Shown one piece after another: positions 18,701 through 26,363 of a DNA stretch of 64,000 nucleotides (the stretch's first letter is position 1; the number at the start of each line of letters is the position of its first letter). The notes under the pieces were generated by a model. That model was not told the origin of the DNA, searched no databases, and saw only the letters and a program-made list of their open reading frames with translations. The stretch is from Bacteroides intestinalis DSM 17393 (GTDB taxonomy: Bacteria > Bacteroidota > Bacteroidia > Bacteroidales > Bacteroidaceae): assembly GCF_000172175.1 (NCBI RefSeq), contig NZ_ABJL02000008.1:2108001-2172000 (forward strand), read 5' to 3'. The translations under genes were made by a program, and so were the position numbers.

Positions 18701-19607
18701 ACAGAATACCATTTTCGTCCTCTTTCCAATAGTCACGATTATAGGCATTCAGGTGTCCTTGATAGAAACCGAATTTCGGCATCAGTACGGGGTTACCTGT
18801 CAACTGGTAATAATCGTTCAGCAAGGATACGGTACCATCATTAACCATAATGAAGATATCGAGATAGTTTGTTTGGTGGAATAATTTCACAATACCCTTT
18901 TCTTCTCTACCAAAATCGTAAACCCCTCTTTTAAAGGTATACCACATCAAACCGTAGCCATTTGTTGACCAATAATACGGATTGGGAGATGCTACTCCTC
19001 CATCTGTCCAGCTATTTTGGTTTTCAATAGAGATGGTCTTGCCTTTGTGTGAGAAACGGCCGTTTTGTACACCACCTCCATAGAAATACTCCTGAAGGTT
19101 TTCTTTCAGTTTCAAGATAACTCTTTCTTTATCAAAAAGAACAGGCTCAGCCTCTTCCAGTACAGTAACACCAGTTTTGAGGTTTATGACTTTCATCAAT
19201 GCGGTACTCTTATCAAACTCTACTTTTATTTTTCCGCTGGTAATCGAGAAAAAGTCACCATTATTTTTAATATTCAATTGAGATACACCCCTACGTGGTT
19301 GGTCCACAAGAATTTTAGCTTCAGGCTTTGCTTCCGGGACACGAAGCATCCCACCCGAATTATCCTGGAACACTCTGAAAATATTTTCTCCATAAAAGTC
19401 GAGCGTCATACGCTGGTGGTTGGAAAACAAGATATCAACCGTAGTCGGATTGATTTTCACCACGTCAACAATTAAAGTTTCTTGTTGCGTTATTCCGGTG
19501 TAGTTTTCTTCTACTGCATACGCTGACAGACAAGGTAGCATAAAACATAGGAAGGAAGCAAACAATAATGCCTTCAACTTCCCAGAGTCATTGAGTAATT
19601 TCTTCAT
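15753..19607 (-). CDS. Secreted multidomain GH31 glycosidase; possible alpha-N-acetylgalactosaminidase
   Basis: The 1284-aa protein has a signal peptide (about 1-31), a GH31 N-terminal beta-sandwich and a TIM barrel (about 250-620). LKTDVAW holds the likely nucleophile (about D425) and WSGDQTG the likely acid/base (about D477). A GH31 C-terminal beta domain follows (to about 770). After that come an FN3 domain (about 865-945), an F5/8-type discoidin-like domain (about 950-1085), a dockerin-like calcium repeat pair (GDINNDKWVDENDL and GDLNRNGLIDAYD, about 1090-1150) and a cohesin-like tail. This architecture and RFHIPTYIGSGLSGNPN resemble GH31 enzymes active on alpha-GalNAc of mucin O-glycans. 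That specificity is my inference; alpha-xylosidase or alpha-glucosidase remain possible. Confidence 0.85.
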   Translation of the reverse strand: MKKLLNDSGKLKALLFASFLCFMLPCLSAYAVEENYTGITQQETLIVDVVKINPTTVDILFSNHQRMTLDFYGENIFRVFQDNSGGMLRVPEAKPEAKILVDQPRRGVSQLNIKNNGDFFSITSGKIKVEFDKSTALMKVINLKTGVTVLEEAEPVLFDKERVILKLKENLQEYFYGGGVQNGRFSHKGKTISIENQNSWTDGGVASPNPYYWSTNGYGLMWYTFKRGVYDFGREEKGIVKLFHQTNYLDIFIMVNDGTVSLLNDYYQLTGNPVLMPKFGFYQGHLNAYNRDYWKEDENGILFEDGKRYKESQKDNSGIKESLNGEKDNYQFSARAVIDRYKNHDMPLGWLLPNDGYGAGYGQTETLDGNIQNLKNLTDYARKNGVEIGLWTQSDLHPKEGISALLQRDIVKEVRDAGVRVLKTDVAWVGAGYSFGLNGITDVAQIMTYYGNDARPFIISLDGWAGTQRYAGIWSGDQTGGVWEYIRFHIPTYIGSGLSGNPNICSDMDGIFGGKNPVVNTRDFQWKTFTPMQLNMDGWGANEKYPHALGEPVTSINRWYLKLKSEIMPYAYSIAKESVDGLPMIRAMFLQYPNPYTLGKATQYQFLYGPYFLVAPIYQATKVDEQGNDIRNGIYLPEGEWVDYFSGEVYQGGRVINNYASPLWKLPVFVKNGAIIPMTLPNNNVSEVDKKLRIYELYPCGQSTFTEYDDDGVTEEYRLGKGVSTLIESNVNTKGEVIVTIHPVQGDFNGFIKEKATEFRINVTEKPKKISATIGKNKIKLTEASSMDEYLQKENVYFYDAQPNLNRFATKGSEFEKEVITKNPQLLVKLAASDITLAPTLLKVNGFVFKPANNYLVTSGSLVAPKAQVTDENTAAYTLKPTWNAVQNADYYEIELNGMTYSTIKDTELLFDGLNVETTYDFKIRAVNKDGYSDWSTFSATTQKDPLEFAIHDIVGETTADNQGRSLRRLFDFEEGELWHTKYNEKAVPFDLVMDLKSINQVEKFHYLPRENAGNGTLLKGIVYCSMDKENWTEAGTFDWKRDNEVKVFTFAEAPTARYIRMSITEAVGNYGSGQEIYVFRVPETESYLPGDINNDKWVDENDLTSYINYTGLRRGDADFEGYISNGDLNRNGLIDAYDISVVATQLDGGADAVRGEKVEGKLDISTPKQTYAKDELVEVLVKGTGLRFVNALSFALAYDPADYEFVGIQPLGMKNMENLTNDRLHTNGTKSLYPTFVNIGEHESLEGESNLFVIKLKAKRKVSFKLTATDGYLVDKLLNVHTF

Positions 19608-19710
19608 GTTTTTTTCTTTTTAAGGTTATGAATATTCTTTAAGTCAAAAGGATTCGCTACAAATATGAAAAAGAAGATACTTAAAAAGTAACCTTTCCAA
19701 ACGTACTTTG

Positions 19711-19718
19711 CAAAGATA
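19711..19718 (-). promoter_or_regulatory. Predicted -7 box (TATCTTTG) for the GH31 gene
   Basis: TATCTTTG on the minus strand lies about 105 bp before the GH31 start at 19607, leaving a ~95-nt leader. A TTCG rather than TTTG sits near the -33 position. Confidence 0.55.
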
Positions 19719-19835
19719 CTTAGTTTTTAAAGTTAGCCGAAATTGTAGACCTAAAATATCTCGCATACTTTAAAAATATAATAAGTACCAAATTTCAATA
19801 AACAAATTACAACTTTTCAATCGAATATAGACAAA

Positions 19836-19870
19836 AAAAGAGTTGTAAGTAGTTAACTTACAACTCTTTT
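19836..19870. terminator. Bidirectional intrinsic terminator downstream of dnaK
   Basis: AAAAGAGTTGTAAGT and ACTTACAACTCTTTT form a near-perfect stem with A and T tracts on both sides. It lies 33 bp after the dnaK stop (minus strand). Confidence 0.8.
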
Positions 19871-19902
19871 CTTACAATATATTATTCGTTTATCTACCAA
19901 AC

Positions 19903-21822
19903 TTACTTGACTTCCTCGAAGTCTGCATCTTGCACGTTGTCGCCATGCTTAGCAGTATCCTGAGCACCACCAGCTTGTCCGGCATTCATATCAGGACCAG
20001 CCTGAGCACCACCTTGAGCACCGCTCTGTGCATACATTTCAGCACTTGCAGCCTGGAATGCAGTATTCAGTTCTGCCATAGCAGTATCAACAGCAGCCAG
20101 ATCCTGTGCCTTATGAGCATCTTTCAGTTTCTGCAAAGCAGCTTCAATCGGAGCTTTCTTGTCAACCGGCAGCTTGTCACCCAATTCTTTCAACTGATTT
20201 TCAGTAGTGAAGATCATTGAGTCAGCCTGATTCAGCTTATCAATCTTTTCACGTTCTTTCTTATCAGCTTCTGCATTAGCTTCAGCTTCAGCCTTCATCT
20301 TTTCAATTTCTTCTTTGCTCAAACCGCTGGAAGCTTCGATACGAATAGCTTGCTCCTTCCCTGTAGCCTTATCCTTAGCAGATACCTTCAAGATACCGTT
20401 AGCATCGATATCGAACGTTACCTCAATCTGAGGAACACCACGACGAGCCGGAGCAATACCTGACAGGTTAAACTGACCGATTGACTTATTCTGAGCAGCC
20501 ATCGGACGCTCTCCTTGCAATACATGGATCGTTACTTCGCTCTGGTTATCAGCAGCAGTAGAGAATGTTTCGCTCTTCTTGCACGGAATAGTAGTGTTAG
20601 CATCGATCAACTTGGTCATTACACCACCCAGAGTTTCGATACCCATAGACAGCGGAGTAACATCCAGCAATACCACACCCTTGATTTCGTCCGTCAGCAC
20701 AGCACCCTGTACGGCAGCACCTACGGCCACTACTTCATCCGGATTTACACCTTTAGAAGGAGCTTTACCGAAGAAATCTTCAACCAACTTCTGTACAGCC
20801 GGTATACGTGAAGAACCACCCACAAGAATTACTTCGTCGATATCAGAGTTGCTCAAACCAGCATCAGACATAGCCTTCTTACACGGTTCCAGACAAGCCT
20901 GAATCAAAGTGTGAGCCAAAGCTTCGAACTTAGCACGAGTTAAAGTCTTAACCAAGTGCTTAGGTACACCACCTACCGGCATAATGTACGGCAAGTTAAT
21001 TTCAGTACTTGTAGAAGAAGACAATTCAATCTTAGCCTTTTCAGCAGCTTCTTTCAGACGTTGCATAGCCATCGGATCCTGAGTCAGGTCGGCACCTTCG
21101 TCATTCTTGAATTCATCTACCAACCAAGTGATAATTACCTGGTCAAAGTCGTCACCACCCAAGTGAGTATCACCGTTTGTTGACAATACTTCGAATACAC
21201 CGCCACCGAATTCAAGGATAGAGATATCGAATGTACCACCACCAAGGTCGAATACGGCAACCTTCATATCTTTGTTCGCTTTATCGATACCGTAAGCCAA
21301 AGCAGCAGCTGTCGGTTCGTTCACGATACGTTTCACTTCCAGACCGGCAATCTGGCCGGCTTCTTTTGTTGCCTGACGCTGAGAATCGGAGAAGTAAGCC
21401 GGAACGGTAATTACAGCTTCTGTAACTTCTTGCCCCAAATAGTCCTCAGCAGTTTTCTTCATTTTCTGAAGAATCATAGCTGAAATTTCCTGCGGAGTAT
21501 AAAGACGTCCGTCAATATCTACACGCGGCATGTTGTTGTCACCCTTAACAACCTTATAAGGCATACGGGCAATTTCTTTCTGAACCTGATCCCAAGTCTC
21601 ACCCATGAAACGTTTGATTGAGGATACGGTTCTTGTCGGGTTCGTGATAGCCTGACGTTTTGCAGGGTCACCCACTTTACGCTCACCACCGTCAACGAAT
21701 GCTACGATAGACGGAGTAGTACGCTTTCCTTCACTGTTTGCAATTACTACAGGCTCGTTTCCTTCGAATACAGAAACGCAAGAGTTTGTAGTTCCTAAGT
21801 CAATACCAATAATTTTTCCCAT
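19903..21822 (-). CDS. dnaK: Molecular chaperone DnaK (Hsp70)
   Basis: The 639-aa protein begins MGKIIGIDLGTTNSCV, the phosphate-1 loop of the Hsp70 ATPase, and carries AVFDLGGGTFDISIL and the substrate-binding domain from about residue 390 (LLDVTPLSMGIETLGGVMTKLI). The C-terminal tail is rich in Gly, Gln and Ala and ends DADFEEVK, an EEVD-like end common in bacterial DnaK. Length is normal. No dnaJ or grpE is adjacent. Instead of a TAnnTTTG box, the upstream DNA holds a -24/-12-like element at 21894-21908, and no CIRCE repeat is visible. Confidence 0.98.
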   Translation of the reverse strand: MGKIIGIDLGTTNSCVSVFEGNEPVVIANSEGKRTTPSIVAFVDGGERKVGDPAKRQAITNPTRTVSSIKRFMGETWDQVQKEIARMPYKVVKGDNNMPRVDIDGRLYTPQEISAMILQKMKKTAEDYLGQEVTEAVITVPAYFSDSQRQATKEAGQIAGLEVKRIVNEPTAAALAYGIDKANKDMKVAVFDLGGGTFDISILEFGGGVFEVLSTNGDTHLGGDDFDQVIITWLVDEFKNDEGADLTQDPMAMQRLKEAAEKAKIELSSSTSTEINLPYIMPVGGVPKHLVKTLTRAKFEALAHTLIQACLEPCKKAMSDAGLSNSDIDEVILVGGSSRIPAVQKLVEDFFGKAPSKGVNPDEVVAVGAAVQGAVLTDEIKGVVLLDVTPLSMGIETLGGVMTKLIDANTTIPCKKSETFSTAADNQSEVTIHVLQGERPMAAQNKSIGQFNLSGIAPARRGVPQIEVTFDIDANGILKVSAKDKATGKEQAIRIEASSGLSKEEIEKMKAEAEANAEADKKEREKIDKLNQADSMIFTTENQLKELGDKLPVDKKAPIEAALQKLKDAHKAQDLAAVDTAMAELNTAFQAASAEMYAQSGAQGGAQAGPDMNAGQAGGAQDTAKHGDNVQDADFEEVK

Positions 21823-21893
21823 GATCTTTAATATTTTATTTGTTATTATTCAAGTTTCAGTCGCCTGCCTCTGCAGCAGACGCCAATAAAAAG

Positions 21894-21908
21894 ACAAACG
21901 TCGTGCCA
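21894..21908 (-). promoter_or_regulatory. Sigma-54-like -24/-12 element upstream of dnaK
   Basis: The minus strand reads TGGCACGACGTTTGT: TGGCAC, 5 nt, TTGT, against the consensus TGGCAC-N5-TTGC. The 12-bp spacing between the GG and G(C/T) positions is correct. It lies 72 bp upstream of the start codon. Confidence 0.5.
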
Positions 21909-22052
21909 AAATGTTCAGAGAGGTTGTAATTTTATAGGTTGGCAGAAAGGCTGTCAGTTTGGCAGAATACAACTGCTTTTTTCTGTCGAAAATTACCATT
22001 TGTTAATCGCTCCTTCATGCAAAAGCACTACTTTTGTCGGCGAAAAAGCTAA

Positions 22053-22140
22053 GAGCTACAAGTGACAGGCTACAAGCGACAAGTGCCTTTCGGCATCATA
22101 GCGCAGCCACTCGTAACTCGCAGCCTGTAGCTTGTAACTA
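22053..22140. repeat. Imperfect iterated-word hairpin with TAGCGCAGC loop
   Basis: The left arm repeats CTACAAGYGACAAG-like words (from 22053) and the right arm is its imperfect complement with CTCGTAACTCGCAG and CTGTAGCTTGTAAC. The loop contains CGGCATCATAGCGCAGCC, similar to CGGTTATAGCGTAGC in the loop at 44812-44837. Confidence 0.55.
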
Positions 22141-22147
22141 ATATAAT

Positions 22148-23506
22148 ATGGAAAGAGATAGCATTGATTTTAAAAACACAGACATCGCGGCACTGTTCCG
22201 CAAACTATTACTCCCTACCGTACTGGGAATGATATTTTCTGCATTATTTGTCATTACGGACGGAATATTCGTTGGAAAAGGTATCGGCGGTGATGCCCTG
22301 GCGGCAGTAAACATAGTAGCTCCACTCTGGTTATTCTCCACTGGTGTTGGATTAATGTTTGGTGTAGGGGCATCTGTTGTGGCATCTATTCATTTATCAC
22401 ACGGAAAAGTAAAAGCTGCCCGCATCAATATCACACAGTCTATAGCTGTATCTTCACTATTACTGATAGGCACCTCTACATTATTTTGTTCATTTGCTCC
22501 ACAGGTAGTGCATCTTTTAGGTGGTTCCGAACGCCTGGCTCCACTGGCTATAGAGTATATGCTGTGGTTTGTTCCATTCTCGGTATTTACCGCCCTGCTT
22601 AATTCGGGAATGTTTTTCCTGCGTCTGGACGGTTCACCCAACTTTGCTATGATGTGCAATGTGGTGGCTGCCATTCTGAATATCATTCTCGATTACCTCT
22701 TTATCTTCCCTTTCGGATGGGGTATGTTCGGTGCAGCCATAGCCAGCGCTATCGGTACTACAGTGGGTGCATTGATAATAGTCATCTACCTTTCCCGTCG
22801 CAAATGTGCCTTACGCTTTTACCCTGTAAAACTCACTCGTAAAAGTATGCAGCTGACCCGCCGTAACATAGGATACATGTGCCGTCTGGGGTCTTCTGCA
22901 TTCCTGTGCGAAGTAGCTATTGCCTGTATGATGTTCGTCGGCAACATCGTATTTATCCATTATTTGCAGGAAGAAGGTGTAGCAGCGTTCAGCATCGCAT
23001 GTTACTTCTTTCCTATTATATTTATGGTGTACAATGCCATTGCACAATCTGCCCAGCCCATTATCAGCTATAACCACGGACTACATGAAACAGCTCGCGT
23101 CCGCCGTGCCTACTTGCTGGCGCTGAAAACAGCTGTCGGTTGCGGTACTATTTTTGCCTTCATAACCGCCCTGTTCAGCTCAGAGATTGTTTCCATGTTC
23201 ATCGACCGCAGTTATCCGGCCTATGAGATAGCCAGTAAGGGGCTTCCTTTGTATGCTACCGGCTTCATTTTCTTTGCCATCAATATCGTATCTATCGGAT
23301 ACTTCCAAAGTGTGGAACGGGCACGCTATGCTACTATCATTACCTTATTACGTGGGTTCGTCCTACTAACGGCCTGCTTCTTTGGACTTCCCCTGCTCTT
23401 TGGTAATCCGAGTATTTGGCTGGCAACTCCCTTAGCAGAGTTACTAACCACCCTTTTCATTCTTATCATTTATATAAAAGCGAAAAGGGAGCGCAAAAAA
23501 ATATAG
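22148..23506 (+). CDS. MATE-family efflux transporter
   Basis: The 452-aa inner-membrane protein shows the two-fold MATE pattern: twelve hydrophobic segments, with the first half containing LLLPTVLGMIFSALFVITDGIFVGKGIGGDALAAVNI and the second half YFFPIIFMVYNAIAQSAQPIISYNHG. MATE proteins export drugs or metabolites in exchange for Na+ or H+. Its stop is 12 bp before a Crp/Fnr regulator on the same strand. A promoter box for that regulator begins right at the MATE stop codon. Confidence 0.93.
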   Translation: MERDSIDFKNTDIAALFRKLLLPTVLGMIFSALFVITDGIFVGKGIGGDALAAVNIVAPLWLFSTGVGLMFGVGASVVASIHLSHGKVKAARINITQSIAVSSLLLIGTSTLFCSFAPQVVHLLGGSERLAPLAIEYMLWFVPFSVFTALLNSGMFFLRLDGSPNFAMMCNVVAAILNIILDYLFIFPFGWGMFGAAIASAIGTTVGALIIVIYLSRRKCALRFYPVKLTRKSMQLTRRNIGYMCRLGSSAFLCEVAIACMMFVGNIVFIHYLQEEGVAAFSIACYFFPIIFMVYNAIAQSAQPIISYNHGLHETARVRRAYLLALKTAVGCGTIFAFITALFSSEIVSMFIDRSYPAYEIASKGLPLYATGFIFFAINIVSIGYFQSVERARYATIITLLRGFVLLTACFFGLPLLFGNPSIWLATPLAELLTTLFILIIYIKAKRERKKI

Positions 23507-23514
23507 TATCTTTG
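23507..23514 (+). promoter_or_regulatory. -7 box (TATCTTTG) almost abutting the regulator start codon
   Basis: TATCTTTG ends only 4 bp before the ATG at 23519. If used, transcription would begin at or very near the start codon (leaderless mRNA), or translation would begin at the next ATG (23528). Confidence 0.45.
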
Positions 23515-23518
23515 CCAC

Positions 23519-24094
23519 ATGGAAACGATGATAAAGAAATTTTGCCAAAGATACAGACTTCCGGAAAAAAGCCTGCATGAACTTTTGTCACACATGACAG
23601 AATATCATTTCGGCAAAGGAGAGTTAATAGTGAAAGAGGGAGAACGGAATACCAACTTCTACATTCTTAAGAAAGGTATTTGGCGTGCTTATTATATGAT
23701 AGACGGAACAGAAAGTTCTCTCTGGTTTGCCGGAACAGGTGAAATAGGCTTTTCATCCTGGGGATATGTCAATAATGAAATTTCACAGGTAAACATCGAA
23801 TCTGTGAATAAAAGTACTGCTTACTGTATTGCCAAACCGGATTTAGAAGAGCTCTTCAATAGTTCCATAGAGTTATCCAACTTCGGTCGGAAAATCTTTG
23901 AACAGGAAATTCTATTCATTGACAGCTACACATTGTCATATAGTACTCCAAGTGCCACAGAGCGTTATCTAACCTTGATGGAAGAGAACCCGGAATTATT
24001 GCAATATGTTCCATTGAAACACCTGGCATCGTATCTATACATTACTCCACAGTCATTGAGCAGAATACGGGCAGGATTAAAAAGAAGAAGATAA
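23519..24094 (+). CDS. Crp/Fnr-family transcriptional regulator
   Basis: The 191-aa protein has a cyclic-nucleotide-binding-type beta-roll (about residues 25-120, with FGKGELIVKEGERNTNFYILKKGIWRAYY) and a C-terminal helix-turn-helix (about 165-188, HLASYLYITPQSLSRIRAGL). It is a close relative of the gene at 24282. An in-frame ATG at 23528 would remove three residues and may be the true start, given the promoter box at 23507-23514. The effector is unknown and the residues that bind cAMP in Crp are not evident. Confidence 0.88.
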   Translation: METMIKKFCQRYRLPEKSLHELLSHMTEYHFGKGELIVKEGERNTNFYILKKGIWRAYYMIDGTESSLWFAGTGEIGFSSWGYVNNEISQVNIESVNKSTAYCIAKPDLEELFNSSIELSNFGRKIFEQEILFIDSYTLSYSTPSATERYLTLMEENPELLQYVPLKHLASYLYITPQSLSRIRAGLKRRR

Positions 24095-24156
24095 CCCCAT
24101 AGGGCCATTATAGGTTTAACCACTTCTTCACCCTATCAACTCCATACCCGAACCGT

Positions 24157-24227
24157 ATCAAGTCCGTACCTGCTCCGTACATTCTCCACTCAGAGGTACC
24201 TTTATACGGAGAAGGTACGGACTTGAT
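24157..24227. repeat. 23-bp inverted repeat with one mismatch between two Crp/Fnr genes
   Basis: The arms at 24157-24179 and 24205-24227 are complementary except for one base, around a 25-nt loop that itself contains GAGGTACC. The word TCCGTACC and variants recur in the preceding 40 bp. No U-tract follows on the plus strand, so it is not an obvious terminator. It could be a regulator target or a dispersed palindrome. Confidence 0.7.
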
Positions 24228-24281
24228 ATGTTTCAGGTATGAATCGGACACCATGAAAAAAAGATATAAAACAGTACTCAT

Positions 24282-24845
24282 ATGGATATAAATCAGATTA
24301 TTGATCATATAGGCAAACTCCCGGAAGCGTCAAAGAATACGCTAAAAGAGATTATTTCTGAGGTTACTTATCCCAAAGGACACATTTTATTTAAAGCAGA
24401 TAAAGTGGAAACCAAGGTATATTTCATCAAGAAAGGTATTGTCCGCGCTTATACAGAGTTAGCTGACAACGAGATTACATTCTGGTTCGGACGTGAAGGC
24501 GACACAGTAGTTTCAATGAAAAGCTATGTATCCAACCAAAGAGGCTATGAAAATATAGAGCTTCTGGAAGAATGTGAACTATATGAAATGAAGAAACAAT
24601 CCTTGCATGAACTATTCGGCAAAGACATACACATTGCTAATTGGGGAAGAGAATTTGCAGAACAGGAACTGCTAAAAACAGAGGAAAGATTTATCGGCAG
24701 ACAATTCAAAACATCTCTGGAACGTTATAGGGACCTGATGAATCACACTCCTGATCTGTTGCAAAGAGTACAATTAGGCTATATAGCTTCTTATCTCGGC
24801 ATCACCCAAGTCAGCTTAAGCCGTATCCGGGCCAAATTCAGGTAA
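24282..24845 (+). CDS. Crp/Fnr-family transcriptional regulator (second copy)
   Basis: The 187-aa protein has a cNMP-binding-type beta-roll (about 25-120, with YPKGHILFKADKVETKVYFIKKGIVRAYT) and a C-terminal helix-turn-helix (YIASYLGITQVSLSRIRAKF). It is paralogous to the preceding regulator over its full length. The SMR transporter gene starts 72 bp downstream on the same strand, so that transporter is its most likely target or operon partner. Confidence 0.88.
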   Translation: MDINQIIDHIGKLPEASKNTLKEIISEVTYPKGHILFKADKVETKVYFIKKGIVRAYTELADNEITFWFGREGDTVVSMKSYVSNQRGYENIELLEECELYEMKKQSLHELFGKDIHIANWGREFAEQELLKTEERFIGRQFKTSLERYRDLMNHTPDLLQRVQLGYIASYLGITQVSLSRIRAKFR

Positions 24846-24916
24846 ATCACTTTTTATCATTTGTTAAATAACAAGTCAAAACAATTCATGAACTTTGCAC
24901 ACAAAAAATAAAAGTT

Positions 24917-25243
24917 ATGAGTTGGATATATTTGATTGTAGCCGGGTTGTTCGAAGTAGCATTTACATCATGCATGGGCAAGGTAAAAGAAACAACAGGC
25001 AGTGAAATGTACTGGTGGTTCACCGGTTTCTTAATATCGATGAGTATCAGTATGTTTTTACTGATAAAAGCAACCCAAGCCCTGCCTATTGGTACGGCTT
25101 ATGCCGTATGGACAGGAATAGGTGCAGTGGGAACTGTATTAGCAGGCATACTGATATTCAAAGAGCCTGCTACCGTATGGAGATTACTTTTCATTGTAAC
25201 GTTGATCGGTTCGATCATCGGTTTAAAAGTTGTTTCTCATTAA
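24917..25243 (+). CDS. SMR-family transporter (SugE/Gdx-like)
   Basis: The 108-aa protein has four transmembrane helices and the essential membrane glutamate in helix 1 (AGLFEVAF, E13), the hallmark of small multidrug resistance proteins. TAYAVWTGIGAVGTVLAGI is the conserved helix-3 region. It is shorter and less EmrE-like at its start, and SugE/Gdx members export guanidinium or quaternary ammonium compounds. SMR proteins work as antiparallel dimers. It follows a Crp/Fnr gene and ends at a strong terminator. Confidence 0.88.
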   Translation: MSWIYLIVAGLFEVAFTSCMGKVKETTGSEMYWWFTGFLISMSISMFLLIKATQALPIGTAYAVWTGIGAVGTVLAGILIFKEPATVWRLLFIVTLIGSIIGLKVVSH

Positions 25244-25249
25244 AATTAA

Positions 25250-25286
25250 AAAACGGGATGTCAATTAGATATTGACATCCCGTTTT
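25250..25286. terminator. Bidirectional intrinsic terminator between SMR and META genes
   Basis: AAAACGGGATGTCAA and TTGACATCCCGTTTT form a perfect 15-bp stem around ATTAGAT. It serves the convergent SMR (+) and META (-) genes. Confidence 0.88.
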
Positions 25287-25307
25287 GCTATATCCAGTTT
25301 TTACGGA

Positions 25308-26099
25308 TTACTTCTTCACCAACACCATCACCAGCGTATTGTCTGCATCATAAAGCCCGATACCACCGCCGGCCAGTTTACCGAAAGACTTTACTTCATT
25401 CAGCGCTTTCATCACACGGCCTTCTACTTCCATATCCGGACAAGCCATCATCGTACTGATAAGCTGCGGGAAAGAGATAGCAGAGGAATTCTCATTATCT
25501 GCAACAAATCCACCGTTAATAAGATTACAACCGGCATTACCATGTATTCTCTTCTCTGAAAGATTAAATTCAATGAACGGTTGCTTCTCCATACCTTCGG
25601 GAATGGCCTGGCCACCGGCTTCAGAAATCATCCACTTACCACTCAAATCTGATAATTTCACTGTAGGGGCTTTCTTTTGTAATACAATAATAGGACGATT
25701 GGACGAACCGCACAAGGCTATGTTCTCTTTGCCCAGTTTTTTATATTTCTTCACTTGTCCTAAAGCAGACAAAACGTTTTGTTCCAGGCTCATATCCGGA
25801 CAAGCCATGCGTGTGCTTGCCATGGCACCGAGATCAATTGTACCGGGTTTAGCATTCACATCAAACGAACCCATCATACGATTGCAACCACTGTTACCGA
25901 ATACTTTTCCGGTATTTGTATCAAAACCGATAAAAGGGAATTCCTGATTAGGAGCAGGCACTACAGCAGCACCATTTATTTCAATAATATTCCATTCACC
26001 ATTGATGAAAGATAAGGTCGCAGCATCCTTGGACGAGCGACAAGATGACAGAGCTACCAAAGCCCCTGCCATACAGAGAGAAACTAAAACTTTCTTCAT
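25308..26099 (-). CDS. Lipoprotein with two META domains (HslJ-like)
   Basis: The 263-aa protein has a lipoprotein signal (MKKVLVSLCMAGALVALSSC, Cys at 20) followed by two tandem META domains (about 30-145 and 150-262). Both repeats contain GNSGCNRMMG/GNAGCNLING and a STRMACPDM/STMMACPDM segment, so they arose by duplication. META/HslJ proteins sit in the envelope; in E. coli HslJ is linked to novobiocin resistance. Here the role is unknown. The gene is monocistronic with its own -7 box upstream. Confidence 0.88.
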   Translation of the reverse strand: MKKVLVSLCMAGALVALSSCRSSKDAATLSFINGEWNIIEINGAAVVPAPNQEFPFIGFDTNTGKVFGNSGCNRMMGSFDVNAKPGTIDLGAMASTRMACPDMSLEQNVLSALGQVKKYKKLGKENIALCGSSNRPIIVLQKKAPTVKLSDLSGKWMISEAGGQAIPEGMEKQPFIEFNLSEKRIHGNAGCNLINGGFVADNENSSAISFPQLISTMMACPDMEVEGRVMKALNEVKSFGKLAGGGIGLYDADNTLVMVLVKK

Positions 26100-26131
26100 T
26101 GTTATTCGTTGTTTAAGTTAATTTTGCGGGG

Positions 26132-26139
26132 CAAATATA
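26132..26139 (-). promoter_or_regulatory. Predicted -7 box (TATATTTG) for the META lipoprotein gene
   Basis: TATATTTG on the minus strand lies 33 bp upstream of the start at 26099. Confidence 0.5.
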
Positions 26140-26236
26140 TACAAAATAACCCAAATACAAGCAGTTTGTTTAGAAATAGAAGCTTTTTTTGAAAAGTATT
26201 TAGTGGGATTTTAATGTTTATCTGCGAATTAAATCC

Positions 26237-26244
26237 TATATTTG
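26237..26244 (+). promoter_or_regulatory. Predicted -7 box (TATATTTG) for the carboxy(nor)spermidine dehydrogenase gene
   Basis: TATATTTG lies 120 bp before the start at 26364. The leader contains two hairpins: a bulged GTTCCCT/AGGGAAAC stem (26262-26281) and GACGGAA-AGA-TTCCGTC (26304-26320). Confidence 0.5.
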
Positions 26245-26363
26245 CTCACCATAAAAAAAGAGGTTCCCTGATGAGGGAAACGTACTTTTTATCATGAAAT
26301 GGAGACGGAAAGATTCCGTCCTTTAGTTTATAATTTGTAACTCGTAATTTGTTATTAAAAGAA

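Larger units (their letters stand above)
21823..22147. other. Intergenic region between dnaK and the MATE gene
   Basis: Holds the -24/-12-like element for dnaK, two TTGGCAGAA copies about 19 bp apart (around 21942 and 21961) flanking GGCTGTCAG, and an imperfect iterated-word hairpin (22053-22140) just before the MATE start. No ORF is supported. Confidence 0.6.

Noticed and set aside
24108..24308. 66-codon minus-strand ORF between the Crp/Fnr genes
   Set aside because: It lies inside the 23-bp inverted repeat and overlaps the start of the second regulator; no coding features.
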